A DNA stretch of 64,000 nt from Bacillus sp. REN3 (GTDB lineage: Bacteria > Bacillota > Bacilli > Bacillales > Cytobacillaceae). The translations under genes and the position numbers were made by a program. The stretch's first letter is position 1. Every line of letters begins with the position of its first letter. The stretch spans positions 1 through 64,000 of the forward strand of contig NZ_JAERSD010000020.1 in the NCBI RefSeq assembly GCF_017912555.1. Reading direction: 5' to 3'. The notes beneath the pieces are model-generated. The model was not told the origin of the DNA. It saw only the letters and a list, made by a program, of their open reading frames with translations, and made no database searches. Below are positions 47,601-55,483 of this stretch, in pieces.

Positions 47601-49009
47601 GTGAGTGCGTGGATTGAAATCCATATAAATAAATCTAATAATTTTGTATCCAAGTCGCACTCTTCGTGAGTGCGTGGATTGAAATGTGCTATTGAAATTG
47701 ACGGAGTAAAAGGGCGTGTGTCGCACTCTTCGTGAGTGCGTGGATTGAAATTAAATTATTGATGTGGAGTGATGTGAAATGTTGAGTCGCACTCTTCGTG
47801 AGTGCGTGGATTGAAATTCTGTATTTCCTGTCTTTCAGCTTCCCGGCATTCGTCGCACTCTTCGTGAGTGCGTGGATTGAAATGAGAAAAAGGTGATTAG
47901 ATGGGAGGGGCATTTCAGGTCGCACTCTTCGTGAGTGCGTGGATTGAAATATTTCTTGAATAAAATGTACAAGGTCAATCGTTTCGTCGCACTCTTCGTG
48001 AGTGCGTGGATTGAAATTTGGTTGCGACATGATTGATTTGTATGATTGGGTTGTCGCACTCTTCGTGAGTGCGTGGATTGAAATCACATCATCCAGTGTA
48101 CTGAGTGATCTAGTCAAAGTCGCACTCTTCGTGAGTGCGTGGATTGAAATAAGAACTTAGACACTCACGTTTGGAATATCGTTGTCGCACTCTTCGTGAG
48201 TGCGTGGATTGAAATATGAAAGAAGGTGAATAAATGGAACTTTTCAAGCTGTCGCACTCTTCGTGAGTGCGTGGATTGAAATCTCCCTTTATCTTGTTAA
48301 CCACATGCCAACAATTGTCGCACTCTTCGTGAGTGCGTGGATTGAAATGGTCATAGTGCATTAATACGAGCGGTGACAGAAGGTCGCACTCTTCGTGAGT
48401 GCGTGGATTGAAATTTTTATACTATAAAACACTTGTCGGTTGGTCTTAGTCGCACTCTTCGTGAGTGCGTGGATTGAAATTTTTAGCATCGATTTCAGCA
48501 GCAAGCTCTTCGGCGTCGCACTCTTCGTGAGTGCGTGGATTGAAATTCCCATTTGCGAATCTGTAACCTCCCTGTAATGCCGTCGCACTCTTCGTGAGTG
48601 CGTGGATTGAAATTTCACGCTACATTGGGAGAAACAGCGTGGAATGGTCGCACTCTTCGTGAGTGCGTGGATTGAAATATTTCCGGCGATGCCACACTAT
48701 TAGGATTATAGTCGTCGCACTCTTCGTGAGTGCGTGGATTGAAATAAAGTGCTTGAGAGTGACTTGGAATTAATAAACGGTCGCACTCTTCGTGAGTGCG
48801 TGGATTGAAATCACCTAATTTTTATTATGTGGACTATACGCCAGGAGTCGCACTCTTCGTGAGTGCGTGGATTGAAATTACCGCAGAATCTTCTATCACG
48901 CAGAATGCCGGGTCGCACTCTTCGTGAGTGCGTGGATTGAAATCTCATGCCGCCCCTCGGGTTTTTGATGAACCAATGTCGCACTCTTCGTGAGTGCGTG
49001 GATTGAAAT
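41670..49009 (+). CRISPR. CRISPR array 2, type I-C, 111 repeats
   Basis: I count 111 copies of a 32-nt repeat that begins GTCGCACTCTTCGTGAG and ends TGCGTGGATTGAAAT, with 110 spacers. It differs from array 1 only in the loop (TTCG for TATG). One repeat, at 46389-46420, has an A for T in the right stem (GAGAGCG). Two spacers occur twice (42298 and 46024; 45492 and 45626), and the spacers at 44090 and 44556 are diverged versions of one sequence. No repeat decay is seen at the far end, where the array stops against an ApbE-like fragment. All long minus-strand ORFs here are repeat translations. Confidence 0.97.
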
Positions 49010-49014
49010 TCTGT

Positions 49015-49250
49015 ACAGAGTGGAATAGTCGCCCAAGCGAGTCGGAGTGCTGCAGGCAAGCGTAATTGCCAATTCAGCGATGGAAGCTGAAACAGCTGCG
49101 AAAATCCTGTGCATTCTCCCATATGAGGATGCCAAAGCATTGCTGTACAGGAAACTCCCGTGTATTGCTTACTTTGTTTACTTTGAAAATGACCAGATTG
49201 CCATAGGCGGAGATCCGAAGTTTTATCAACGATTGGAGGCAGCGAAATGA
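49015..49250 (+). pseudogene. FAD:protein FMN transferase (ApbE-like) C-terminal fragment
   Basis: Directly after the last repeat the frame reads RVGVLQASVIANSAMEAETA then AKILCILPYEDAKALLYRKL and PCIAYFVYFENDQIAIGG. This resembles the C-terminal domain of ApbE flavin transferases, with the AExxAK pattern. The N-terminal two thirds are absent and an in-frame TAG lies at 49027. Its TGA overlaps the ATG of the next gene (ATGA), as in an intact ApbE/ferric-reductase operon. The CRISPR locus has probably replaced the 5' part. Confidence 0.55.
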
Positions 49251-49783
49251 ATTGGATCTGGATTGCCATTCGCGCAACAGGGTTGACAGGGTATTTTTTG
49301 CTGACAATCTCACTATTATTGGGCATATACAGCCATATTCCGCGTAAAAAAGGTTCGATCCTTGCTTTCCATCAAATCATTGGCCAGGTAGCCCTCTTAT
49401 TTATTGGCATCCATGCCTACCTGCTAATCTTTGACAACTATGAGCCTTATTCCATAAAGGCGCTCCTCATCCCTTTTACTGCAGCGTATGAACCGATTTT
49501 ATCCGGATTGGGAACGATTGCTGCTTATTTATTGATTATCGTTCTATTAACCTCAGACTTCATGAAAAAAGTTGGCCGCTCGGTTTGGAAAAAGACCCAT
49601 TATCTCGTTTTTCCACTTTGGTTCCTTTCTGTTATTCACGGCCTTTTTCTCGGGACAGATACCAAATCGATATGGGCGGAAGCTTTATATGGAGGAACTG
49701 TATTAATGGTAAGCATGGCAACCATTTTTCTGGTTTTTAAAAAGTATAGCAATAAGAGGAAGGGGAGGCCGGTTGCATCTTGA
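49247..49783 (+). CDS. Ferric reductase-like transmembrane protein
   Basis: A 178-aa membrane protein with five to six helices (IAIRATGLTGYFLLTISLLL; IGQVALLFIGIHAYLLIFDN; THYLVFPLWFLSVIHGLFLG). Histidines in helices (HQIIGQ, IGIHAYL, KKTHYL, VIHGLF) fit a haem-binding ferric-reductase-like domain. Together with ApbE and FMN-binding proteins such genes form membrane electron-transfer systems. Its upstream partner is truncated, so its expression context may be lost. Confidence 0.78.
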   Translation: MNWIWIAIRATGLTGYFLLTISLLLGIYSHIPRKKGSILAFHQIIGQVALLFIGIHAYLLIFDNYEPYSIKALLIPFTAAYEPILSGLGTIAAYLLIIVLLTSDFMKKVGRSVWKKTHYLVFPLWFLSVIHGLFLGTDTKSIWAEALYGGTVLMVSMATIFLVFKKYSNKRKGRPVAS

Positions 49784-50311
49784 TTCTTCAACTATTTCTG
49801 GACAAAGGACAGGGCTAGTGTTTATCGGAGTGTTCAGGTGAAAGGTCTTTTGCACTGGTCAATCAGTAAGGAAAGTTCACAAAAAGCGGTCTACATATAC
49901 CATATTTTGAAAACAGCGCTAATTAAATTTTATTAAAAGAATAAAATTGGAGGAATACTGAAAGCTAAAAATTTTTTCGGGAAGAAATAGCTACTCGGCA
50001 TCCTCCTATGTTTGGCAATTGTCGACAAAGAGAAACGAGTTAACACGAACTTGCCCGTCCACCTAAAGAGTTTACGGCAATCTGAAAACACTTACTGATA
50101 ATTGGAAGGGAATGCTTCGAAAGCTGGAAGGATTGGGAACTATTAATGTATCTGCGTCGTTTTTGTATGATGGGATTATCACATCGACTAGCTGTAAAAA
50201 GATTTGATAATCGCTGGAGATGAAAAAAATTTCCCAATTCCGTGGATTCTTTCACCACATAGGAAAATATTTCATTTTTAGTTAAAATGATGATAAGAAT
50301 CTTTTAAATGA
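49784..50311. other. Intergenic region with decayed coding-like stretch
   Basis: No intact gene. A + strand frame near 50075-50208 reads LKTLTDNWKGMLRKLEGLGT then INVSASFLYDGI and a stop, without start or ribosome binding site; it may be the end of a lost gene. Confidence 0.3.
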
Positions 50312-50737
50312 AGGCTCTGTTAAACCTGGGTGTTGATTTCCACTTCAGGGACATGCTTTCCGCGGGGCGTCAGTGGAGCTGGTCCAGCTTCAGCGCTTAG
50401 CCCCTCGAGTCGCTTCGCTCCTGCCAATGAAGTCAAAGAACGACTTCACTGTCAGGCCCTTCGACGGACAGGACGTCCTAGTGCCGACGTTGCCGCAGGA
50501 CGCGGCGGTCTTAGTCGGCCAGCGCTTGTCGGGGCTGGCCAAAGCGCTTCAGCTTCCCTATCTCCTCGGCGCTTGGCGCCTGCGGGGTCTTCACCTTGCC
50601 GCCGCATCCCGCAGGACACTGAATGGCTCCGACGAATTCGCCCACGCACGAAGGAAATGCATTAGCATTTTCGAGGAGTCAGTCCCTTCCGTTCCAATCA
50701 ACTCTTTAAAAAACAACATTCAGCTTTAACACAGCCT
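50312..50737. mobile_element. MITE-like GC-rich element with terminal inverted repeats
   Basis: Begins AGGCTCTGTTAAACCTGG and ends CAGCTTTAACACAGCCT; the reverse complement of the end is AGGCTGTGTTAAAGCTG. It is flanked by the 6-bp direct repeat AAATGA (50306-50311 and 50738-50743), a target duplication. The inside is GC-rich, includes TGTTGATTTCCAC and TTCCGTTCCAATCAAC as subterminal inverted pieces, and codes for nothing credible. Similar elements are common in Bacillus genomes. Its insertion directly upstream of the next regulator may alter that gene's promoter. Confidence 0.75.
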
Positions 50738-50757
50738 AAATGAAAGGAAAGCGATGA

Positions 50758-51633
50758 ATGGTAGAAAACAACTTAAAGAATTTGGGGGAAACCATCAATT
50801 CTATTAGGATGAAGTTGGATATCAATCAAAAGCAACTCGCTGAAGGCATCTGCAGCCAATCTCAAATCAGTAAGATCGAGAGCGGGGAAATCAGTCCTTA
50901 CATTCATACGCTAATAAAAATATCAAAGAAGCTAGGCATCAACCCCAGCTATTTCATCAATCAGGTGTATAAAGACCAATTTGAATTCATCGCACATTCA
51001 AAGGAATTGGTAAGGGAGGCGATCAGGAAAAAGGATTACAAGGAAGTGAAACGGCTGATCGGAAAGTTCGAAAAGCATAAATGCTTCCAGGAAATAGAGG
51101 AAGTCCAGTTCCTTGAATGGCATAAAGGGATTGTCACATACTATCTTGATCAAAACTTTACCCGTTCAATCGAAATATTAGAAGATACCTTCCAATTGAA
51201 GGATTCGATACAGCACACGGAACAGGATATCCAAATCCTGAATAGCCTGGCGATTATCTATTCCGAGGAACAACAGTGGGAGAATGCAAAGCATACCTTC
51301 ATAGAGGCTATTGCAGTCTATAAGAAATCCATTTTCATTACCGATACGTCCATCCTCGTCCGGCTTTACTATAATCTTGGCAAGTTGTTATACGAGGCGG
51401 AGGAATATAAGGAAAGCCTTGTTTATTGTGATAAGGGAATCGCTCATTGCAAACAGTATCATTCCAATTATTTATTTGGAGAGCTATTATATCAAAAAGG
51501 GATGAACCTGTTAAAGCTGGATGGCCAGTCTGCTGGCCAGGTGTTTCTGGAGGAATCCTTGTTCCTGTTTAAATTGCTCGATAAGGAACAAAACTATGAA
51601 TTTGTTAAGGAAAAAATAGCAAGCCTCTCTTAA
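50758..51633 (+). CDS. PlcR-like RRNPP transcriptional regulator (HTH + TPR)
   Basis: A 291-aa protein. Residues 5-65 form an XRE-type HTH (TINSIRMKLDINQKQLAEGI; SQSQISKIESGEISPYIHTL). The rest is TPR-like helical repeats (EQQWENAKHTFIEAIAVYKK; YYNLGKLLYEAEEYKESLVY). This is the layout of PlcR/NprR/Rgg quorum-sensing regulators that bind an imported signalling peptide. A small peptide gene ending LPYEH lies just downstream on the other strand, supporting a PlcR-PapR-like pair. The likely target is the bacteriocin operon at 52.1 kb. A MITE sits 20 bp before the start. Confidence 0.85.
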   Translation: MVENNLKNLGETINSIRMKLDINQKQLAEGICSQSQISKIESGEISPYIHTLIKISKKLGINPSYFINQVYKDQFEFIAHSKELVREAIRKKDYKEVKRLIGKFEKHKCFQEIEEVQFLEWHKGIVTYYLDQNFTRSIEILEDTFQLKDSIQHTEQDIQILNSLAIIYSEEQQWENAKHTFIEAIAVYKKSIFITDTSILVRLYYNLGKLLYEAEEYKESLVYCDKGIAHCKQYHSNYLFGELLYQKGMNLLKLDGQSAGQVFLEESLFLFKLLDKEQNYEFVKEKIASLS

Positions 51634-51648
51634 TGATTACGTCAAAAG

Positions 51649-51676
51649 CGTCCCTGGTGATCAGGGACGTTTTTTC
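51649..51676 (+). terminator. Intrinsic terminator of the PlcR-like gene
   Basis: CGTCCCTG / CAGGGACG stem followed by TTTTTT. Confidence 0.8.
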
Positions 51677-51703
51677 TTCTATAGTTGAACTTGAGTTGAT
51701 CTT

Positions 51704-51859
51704 TTAATGTTCATATGGCAATTCGCCGGGCTTAGGTGCATGCTCGTAAGGCAAGAGGTCATCTCCCGCGAGGTTGACCGATCCAGTCTGGCTGGATACC
51801 CCAATGCTCAATAGTAATACTGCGAATACTGTCAATACAATCAGTTTTAATTTTTTCAT
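51704..51859 (-). CDS. PapR-like secreted signalling peptide precursor
   Basis: A 51-aa gene too short for usual ORF lists. On the minus strand GGGAGGG sits 7 nt before the ATG (51859). The product has a signal peptide (MKKLKLIVLTVFAVLLLSIG), then a short polar part and the end DLLPYEHAPKPGELPYEH. The B. cereus PapR precursor has the same design and ends in LPFEF/LPFEH-type heptapeptides, which are exported, processed, re-imported by Opp and bound by PlcR. Here the LPYEH element occurs twice, 7 residues apart. It is convergent with the PlcR-like gene rather than downstream on the same strand as in B. cereus. Confidence 0.75.
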   Translation of the reverse strand: MKKLKLIVLTVFAVLLLSIGVSSQTGSVNLAGDDLLPYEHAPKPGELPYEH

Positions 51860-51978
51860 TTTCCATCCCTCCCAAAATCAATATAGCATAATAAGCTTCG
51901 GGGCAATTCCGTAATTTTACAGCTTGAGTCCCTTCTTTTTAGAAGAATAATAGGAAATTCTTTCAAATCCGTGTTTTG

Positions 51979-52093
51979 ATATTCTTATTGGAATATGTTT
52001 AAATTTTCAGAAAATGTTGCGAAAAAGTCGTTTTTTCGATAAAAAATGCGGTATTTCTCTAATTTATCACGCCCATTATTCTTATTGGAATAT
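51979..52093. promoter_or_regulatory. Pair of identical operator-like inverted repeats before the bacteriocin gene
   Basis: ATATTCTTATTGGAATAT (51979-51996) recurs as TATTCTTATTGGAATAT at 52077-52093. The 15-nt core is identical and each copy has TATTC/GAATA arms. They lie 70-185 bp before the bacteriocin gene and 120 bp or more beyond the peptide gene start. They are the best candidates for sites of the PlcR-like regulator, although they do not match the classical PlcR box. Confidence 0.55.
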
Positions 52094-52162
52094 AGATAAG
52101 ATTTATGAAATTTCCGTGATATCCTTGGCTTGTACCAAAATCTGAGAAAAGGAAGTGTTTAA

Positions 52163-52456
52163 ATGGGCTTGAAGAAAAAGGTAGGTTCATTGGTTTTATG
52201 TGCTGCAATTCTAGGAACAGGTACTGCTGCGCTTGCATCAACAGCATACGTTGATGGCGGAGTGGCAAAATGGGACTACGGAACAGGCGGAGGAAAGGTT
52301 TGGTCGAACCTTCACCACCCGTACAAAACCCATAAAACATCCGTTCAAGGCGCTTATTACTATGATTCCGGATGGATTGGCGCTGGTAAAACATCTTATG
52401 CTTCTGCAACTGACAGATGGTACGCAGTAGATCATTCTTATTGGGATGTAAAATAA
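52163..52456 (+). CDS. Lactococcin 972 family bacteriocin precursor
   Basis: A 97-aa secreted protein. A Sec signal peptide ends near ALASTA (residue about 28). The mature part (VDGGVAKWDYGTGGGKVWSN; LHHPYKTHKTSVQGAYYYDS) has the Gly/Tyr/Trp/His-rich beta-strand pattern of lactococcin 972, which blocks septum formation by binding lipid II. It is followed by the DUF1430 and ABC genes that define this family's cassettes. GGAAGTG lies before the ATG. Confidence 0.87.
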   Translation: MGLKKKVGSLVLCAAILGTGTAALASTAYVDGGVAKWDYGTGGGKVWSNLHHPYKTHKTSVQGAYYYDSGWIGAGKTSYASATDRWYAVDHSYWDVK

Positions 52457-52485
52457 GCAATCATCATGTAAATTCTTTCAATCCC

Positions 52486-52526
52486 ATTCCCGGATGATTA
52501 CCCAATCATCTGGGAATTCGTTTTTT
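52486..52526 (+). terminator. Attenuator-like terminator between bacteriocin and transporter genes
   Basis: ATTCCCGGATGATT (52486-52499) pairs with AATCATCTGGGAAT (52504-52517), followed by TCGTTTTTT. It could lower transporter expression relative to the bacteriocin. Confidence 0.75.
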
Positions 52527-52562
52527 AAAGGGTTGCATTCTTGTTTTAAAAGGGGGATTGCC

Positions 52563-54779
52563 ATGAAGAAAATCTTGTTAGCTTTGATTGTGATCGCTTG
52601 CGCCATCGTTTCCTTTCTGTTTAATAAGTATTTCGAAATGAATGAAGTTATCCAGGTTCTATATGAGGATAAGCAGACAATCAATGTGTTGGATTGGAAT
52701 AAGGACAACAGACCGGAAGAGAAGCTAAAGCAAATAGAGGCAATTGCCGCGGAACAGAAGGTCAATATTTATAAAGTGGCTTATAAACCGCTTGAGAGCT
52801 CGCAAAAACAAAAAATTATCCTTTATGCAGCTTTAAGCGATGAACAGAGGTTTTACAAGCAAATAACTTTGGAATCAGGAAAAAGGCTGACTCGAAAGGA
52901 TCCTGTTGATCACTATCTATCTTCAAGGAATGAACGTGACACCAGCCAGGTAGGAAGGATTGAGCTTTTCTCCCCTGATAACCTCATTGAAATCCGTCCG
53001 CTTATGGCAGCCGAATCTGTCAATTTAAGAGGGAACTATGTTATTGATACACAAGACTCCGGGAAAGCCGAAGCAATTAAACAGAAGCTGCAAACGGATG
53101 TGGGATTTCAGGTGGAAGACCAGGAGCCCCTCAGCACACTCAGTTCCCTGAAGGGACAAAAGGCCACCGTATACCTTATACCTGTTCTAATTATCATTCT
53201 TATTTTTATATCTTTAAGCTTTTTATATTATATTCTCTTAAACTTCAAGGGTCTCGCTGTCAGGAAATTATTGGGCTTTTCTGATGAAGAGCTTATTTTC
53301 AAAGTTTTAATGAAAGATAATCTCAACTTACATTTCACCGCCTTTGCCGTCATCTTCGTTGGCCAGGTGATTTATTTGTTTCAGTACAATGGCTTGAATA
53401 AGTTTTGGCAATGGGGAAGCGAATGGTTTGCATGGCAGTCGCTGTTCATGCTTCTTTCGCTGGCTGTCTGCCTGTTCCCCTTTTTCATCGTCTATCATAT
53501 CAACATTGGGGATATGCTGAAAAATAAAAAACCAATCAAGCTGGTTCAATTCCTTAATTATACGTCAAAAGGGCTATTTTCTTTATTATTGGTGGTGTTA
53601 TTGGTCAACATTGTCCATCAGTACAAGGAATACTCAACACAGGAGGCTAATTCTGATAAGTGGAATTCTGCAAAATATTACGGTTTCTATGAATTTCAGA
53701 ATACGAACCTGGGAGCGGATCAGGAAGAATGGGCTTATGAGACAGGTTTAAAGAGCCAGAAGCTTTTTGGCCTTGCAAACGAAAAGGGCGCTATCCTGGT
53801 AAAACCTTCAGATGGGCTGATCCATAAGGAAGCCATTGCACAGCAGGCGGCCAAAGGGGGGCTGGTACCAGAACCCTATGATCCGCAAGAAGGAAATACT
53901 CTTCAGGTTAATGTAAATTATTTAAATGTAAACCCTGTTTATGACCTGGATGGGAACAAAGTGAGCATTGAAGACTCATTTGGTGACCGGCTGCTTGTGC
54001 TAGTTCCTGAGATGTATCGCGGAAAAGAGGCAGAAATCCGGAATGCGTATAAGGAATGGTATCAGTTCAAGCGGTATATCGATGTTGACATATATAGGGA
54101 GCATAAGGGGATGGATGCAGAAAGGCACAAAGACGTAGAAGTGGAATTTCGGTTCATCCGGAATGATCAGAAGCATTTCCTGTACAATCCGACGATTGAA
54201 AGGGAGACGGGCAATTTCAGCGTCAATTCGATCCTTATGGTCGTCAATTCCCAGAACATGGGCGGGGACAGTTATCTTAACTTCCTGACGAGCGGCTATT
54301 TTTTCCCGAAGGTTGGCAATCCGGAAAACACATATGAAGAATTGGAAGTGGATATTTCCAAAGCCGGTCTGGGAAACATTATTTTATCGGCGCCGTCTCT
54401 ATATAGTGTGATTGGTGATTACATGCACCAGCTGCAAAATGATTTGAAAATCAGTTCGCTCGTTGCGGTTGTCCTTTTGATTATCCAAATGGTCATCACT
54501 ATTTTCACCATCCTTAACTATCTGGAAAAGAATAAGATCATCCATTCCGTCAAAAAGATCAATGGTTTTTCATTTTTAAGGAGGCATTATCATTTCATGA
54601 TTTTATCGATAGCGACCTGGCTGTTGATCGGCCTGGCGGTAATGGCGGCAAGATTGATGCAGCCTGGCCTGTTCCTCTCAGTCCTGCCAATCTTCCTGGG
54701 AATGGAAATCATCCTGATGCTGTCGATTTTTAAAGCCACGGAATTGAAAAAGACAAAAGACGTTCTAAAGGGGGCGTAA
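52563..54779 (+). CDS. Bacteriocin-associated integral membrane protein (DUF1430)
   Basis: A 738-aa protein with one N-terminal transmembrane helix, a cluster of helices around residues 200-360 (VYLIPVLIIILIFISLSFLY and others), a large extracytoplasmic domain and a C-terminal FtsX-like set. It belongs to the DUF1430 family always found with lactococcin-972-type bacteriocins, acting as permease and/or immunity partner of the ABC ATPase. The ATG at 52563 follows AAAGGGGGA. It ends 3 bp before the ATPase gene. Confidence 0.87.
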   Translation: MKKILLALIVIACAIVSFLFNKYFEMNEVIQVLYEDKQTINVLDWNKDNRPEEKLKQIEAIAAEQKVNIYKVAYKPLESSQKQKIILYAALSDEQRFYKQITLESGKRLTRKDPVDHYLSSRNERDTSQVGRIELFSPDNLIEIRPLMAAESVNLRGNYVIDTQDSGKAEAIKQKLQTDVGFQVEDQEPLSTLSSLKGQKATVYLIPVLIIILIFISLSFLYYILLNFKGLAVRKLLGFSDEELIFKVLMKDNLNLHFTAFAVIFVGQVIYLFQYNGLNKFWQWGSEWFAWQSLFMLLSLAVCLFPFFIVYHINIGDMLKNKKPIKLVQFLNYTSKGLFSLLLVVLLVNIVHQYKEYSTQEANSDKWNSAKYYGFYEFQNTNLGADQEEWAYETGLKSQKLFGLANEKGAILVKPSDGLIHKEAIAQQAAKGGLVPEPYDPQEGNTLQVNVNYLNVNPVYDLDGNKVSIEDSFGDRLLVLVPEMYRGKEAEIRNAYKEWYQFKRYIDVDIYREHKGMDAERHKDVEVEFRFIRNDQKHFLYNPTIERETGNFSVNSILMVVNSQNMGGDSYLNFLTSGYFFPKVGNPENTYEELEVDISKAGLGNIILSAPSLYSVIGDYMHQLQNDLKISSLVAVVLLIIQMVITIFTILNYLEKNKIIHSVKKINGFSFLRRHYHFMILSIATWLLIGLAVMAARLMQPGLFLSVLPIFLGMEIILMLSIFKATELKKTKDVLKGA

Positions 54780-54782
54780 ACA

Positions 54783-55409
54783 ATGGATATCCAGTTAAGG
54801 AATGTCAGCAAGAAATTTGAAAACAAGCCGATTTTGCAGGATTTTAACTTGAATGTCGAGAAAGGCGACATGATTGCGATCACTGGCCAGAGCGGGACAG
54901 GGAAATCCACTTTGCTGAATATCATCGGCCTTCTCGACAAGCCGGATTCCGGTGAGGTAATCATTCAGGGAACCGTGAATGCCTTCAGCAAAGAAAAGAA
55001 AACAACGATGCTGCTTCGGAATACCATTGGCTATCTTTTTCAAAACTATGCCTTGATTGAACAGGAGACAGTCAGCAGGAATCTGGATATCGCCCTTGCC
55101 TATACGAAATCTGCAGACAAAAGAAAGCTGAAGAGGCTGGCACTGGAAAGGGTTGGCTTGCTCGATAAAATGAATAATAAAGTCTACCAGCTTAGCGGCG
55201 GAGAACAGCAGCGTGTAGCCCTCGCAAGGTTGATGTTGAAGAAAAACGACATCATTCTTGCTGATGAACCCACTGGATCGCTCGATGAACTCAATCGAAA
55301 TCATATCCTTGAGATTTTGCGAGGATTGAATGAGGAGCAAAAAACGATCATCATTGTCACGCATGATCCTGAAGTAGCCAGACAATGCAAGCGGGTCATC
55401 AACTTATAG
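54783..55409 (+). CDS. Bacteriocin-export ABC transporter ATP-binding protein (lactococcin 972 group)
   Basis: A 208-aa MacB/LolD-type ATPase: Walker A TGQSGTGKSTLLN, Q-loop LFQNYALIEQE, signature LSGGEQQRVALARL, Walker B IILADEPTGSLDE and H-loop VTHDPEV. With the DUF1430 permease it forms the bacteriocin export/immunity system. It follows the permease by 3 bp. Confidence 0.92.
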   Translation: MDIQLRNVSKKFENKPILQDFNLNVEKGDMIAITGQSGTGKSTLLNIIGLLDKPDSGEVIIQGTVNAFSKEKKTTMLLRNTIGYLFQNYALIEQETVSRNLDIALAYTKSADKRKLKRLALERVGLLDKMNNKVYQLSGGEQQRVALARLMLKKNDIILADEPTGSLDELNRNHILEILRGLNEEQKTIIIVTHDPEVARQCKRVINL

Positions 55410-55483
55410 TTTTTTCCAATTATCAGCGTTTTAATAGTATACTGACTGTAAGATTCTTTTTGACAACGGGGAGGGACGCAAGC

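Noticed and set aside
31549-49009. Spacers targeting other parts of this window
   Set aside because: I saw no obvious self-match by eye, but 136 spacers cannot be compared fully without a search, so no claim is made either way.
32397-49326. Many minus-strand ORFs of 60-212 aa with repeats such as FQSTHSRRVR or ISIHALTKSAT, and plus-strand ones with VALFVSAWIEI
   Set aside because: They are translations of the CRISPR repeats in different frames; the spacers between them have no coding logic.
50330-50729. Two overlapping ORFs of 111 and 118 aa
   Set aside because: They lie inside the GC-rich MITE-like element and show no domain or start signal.
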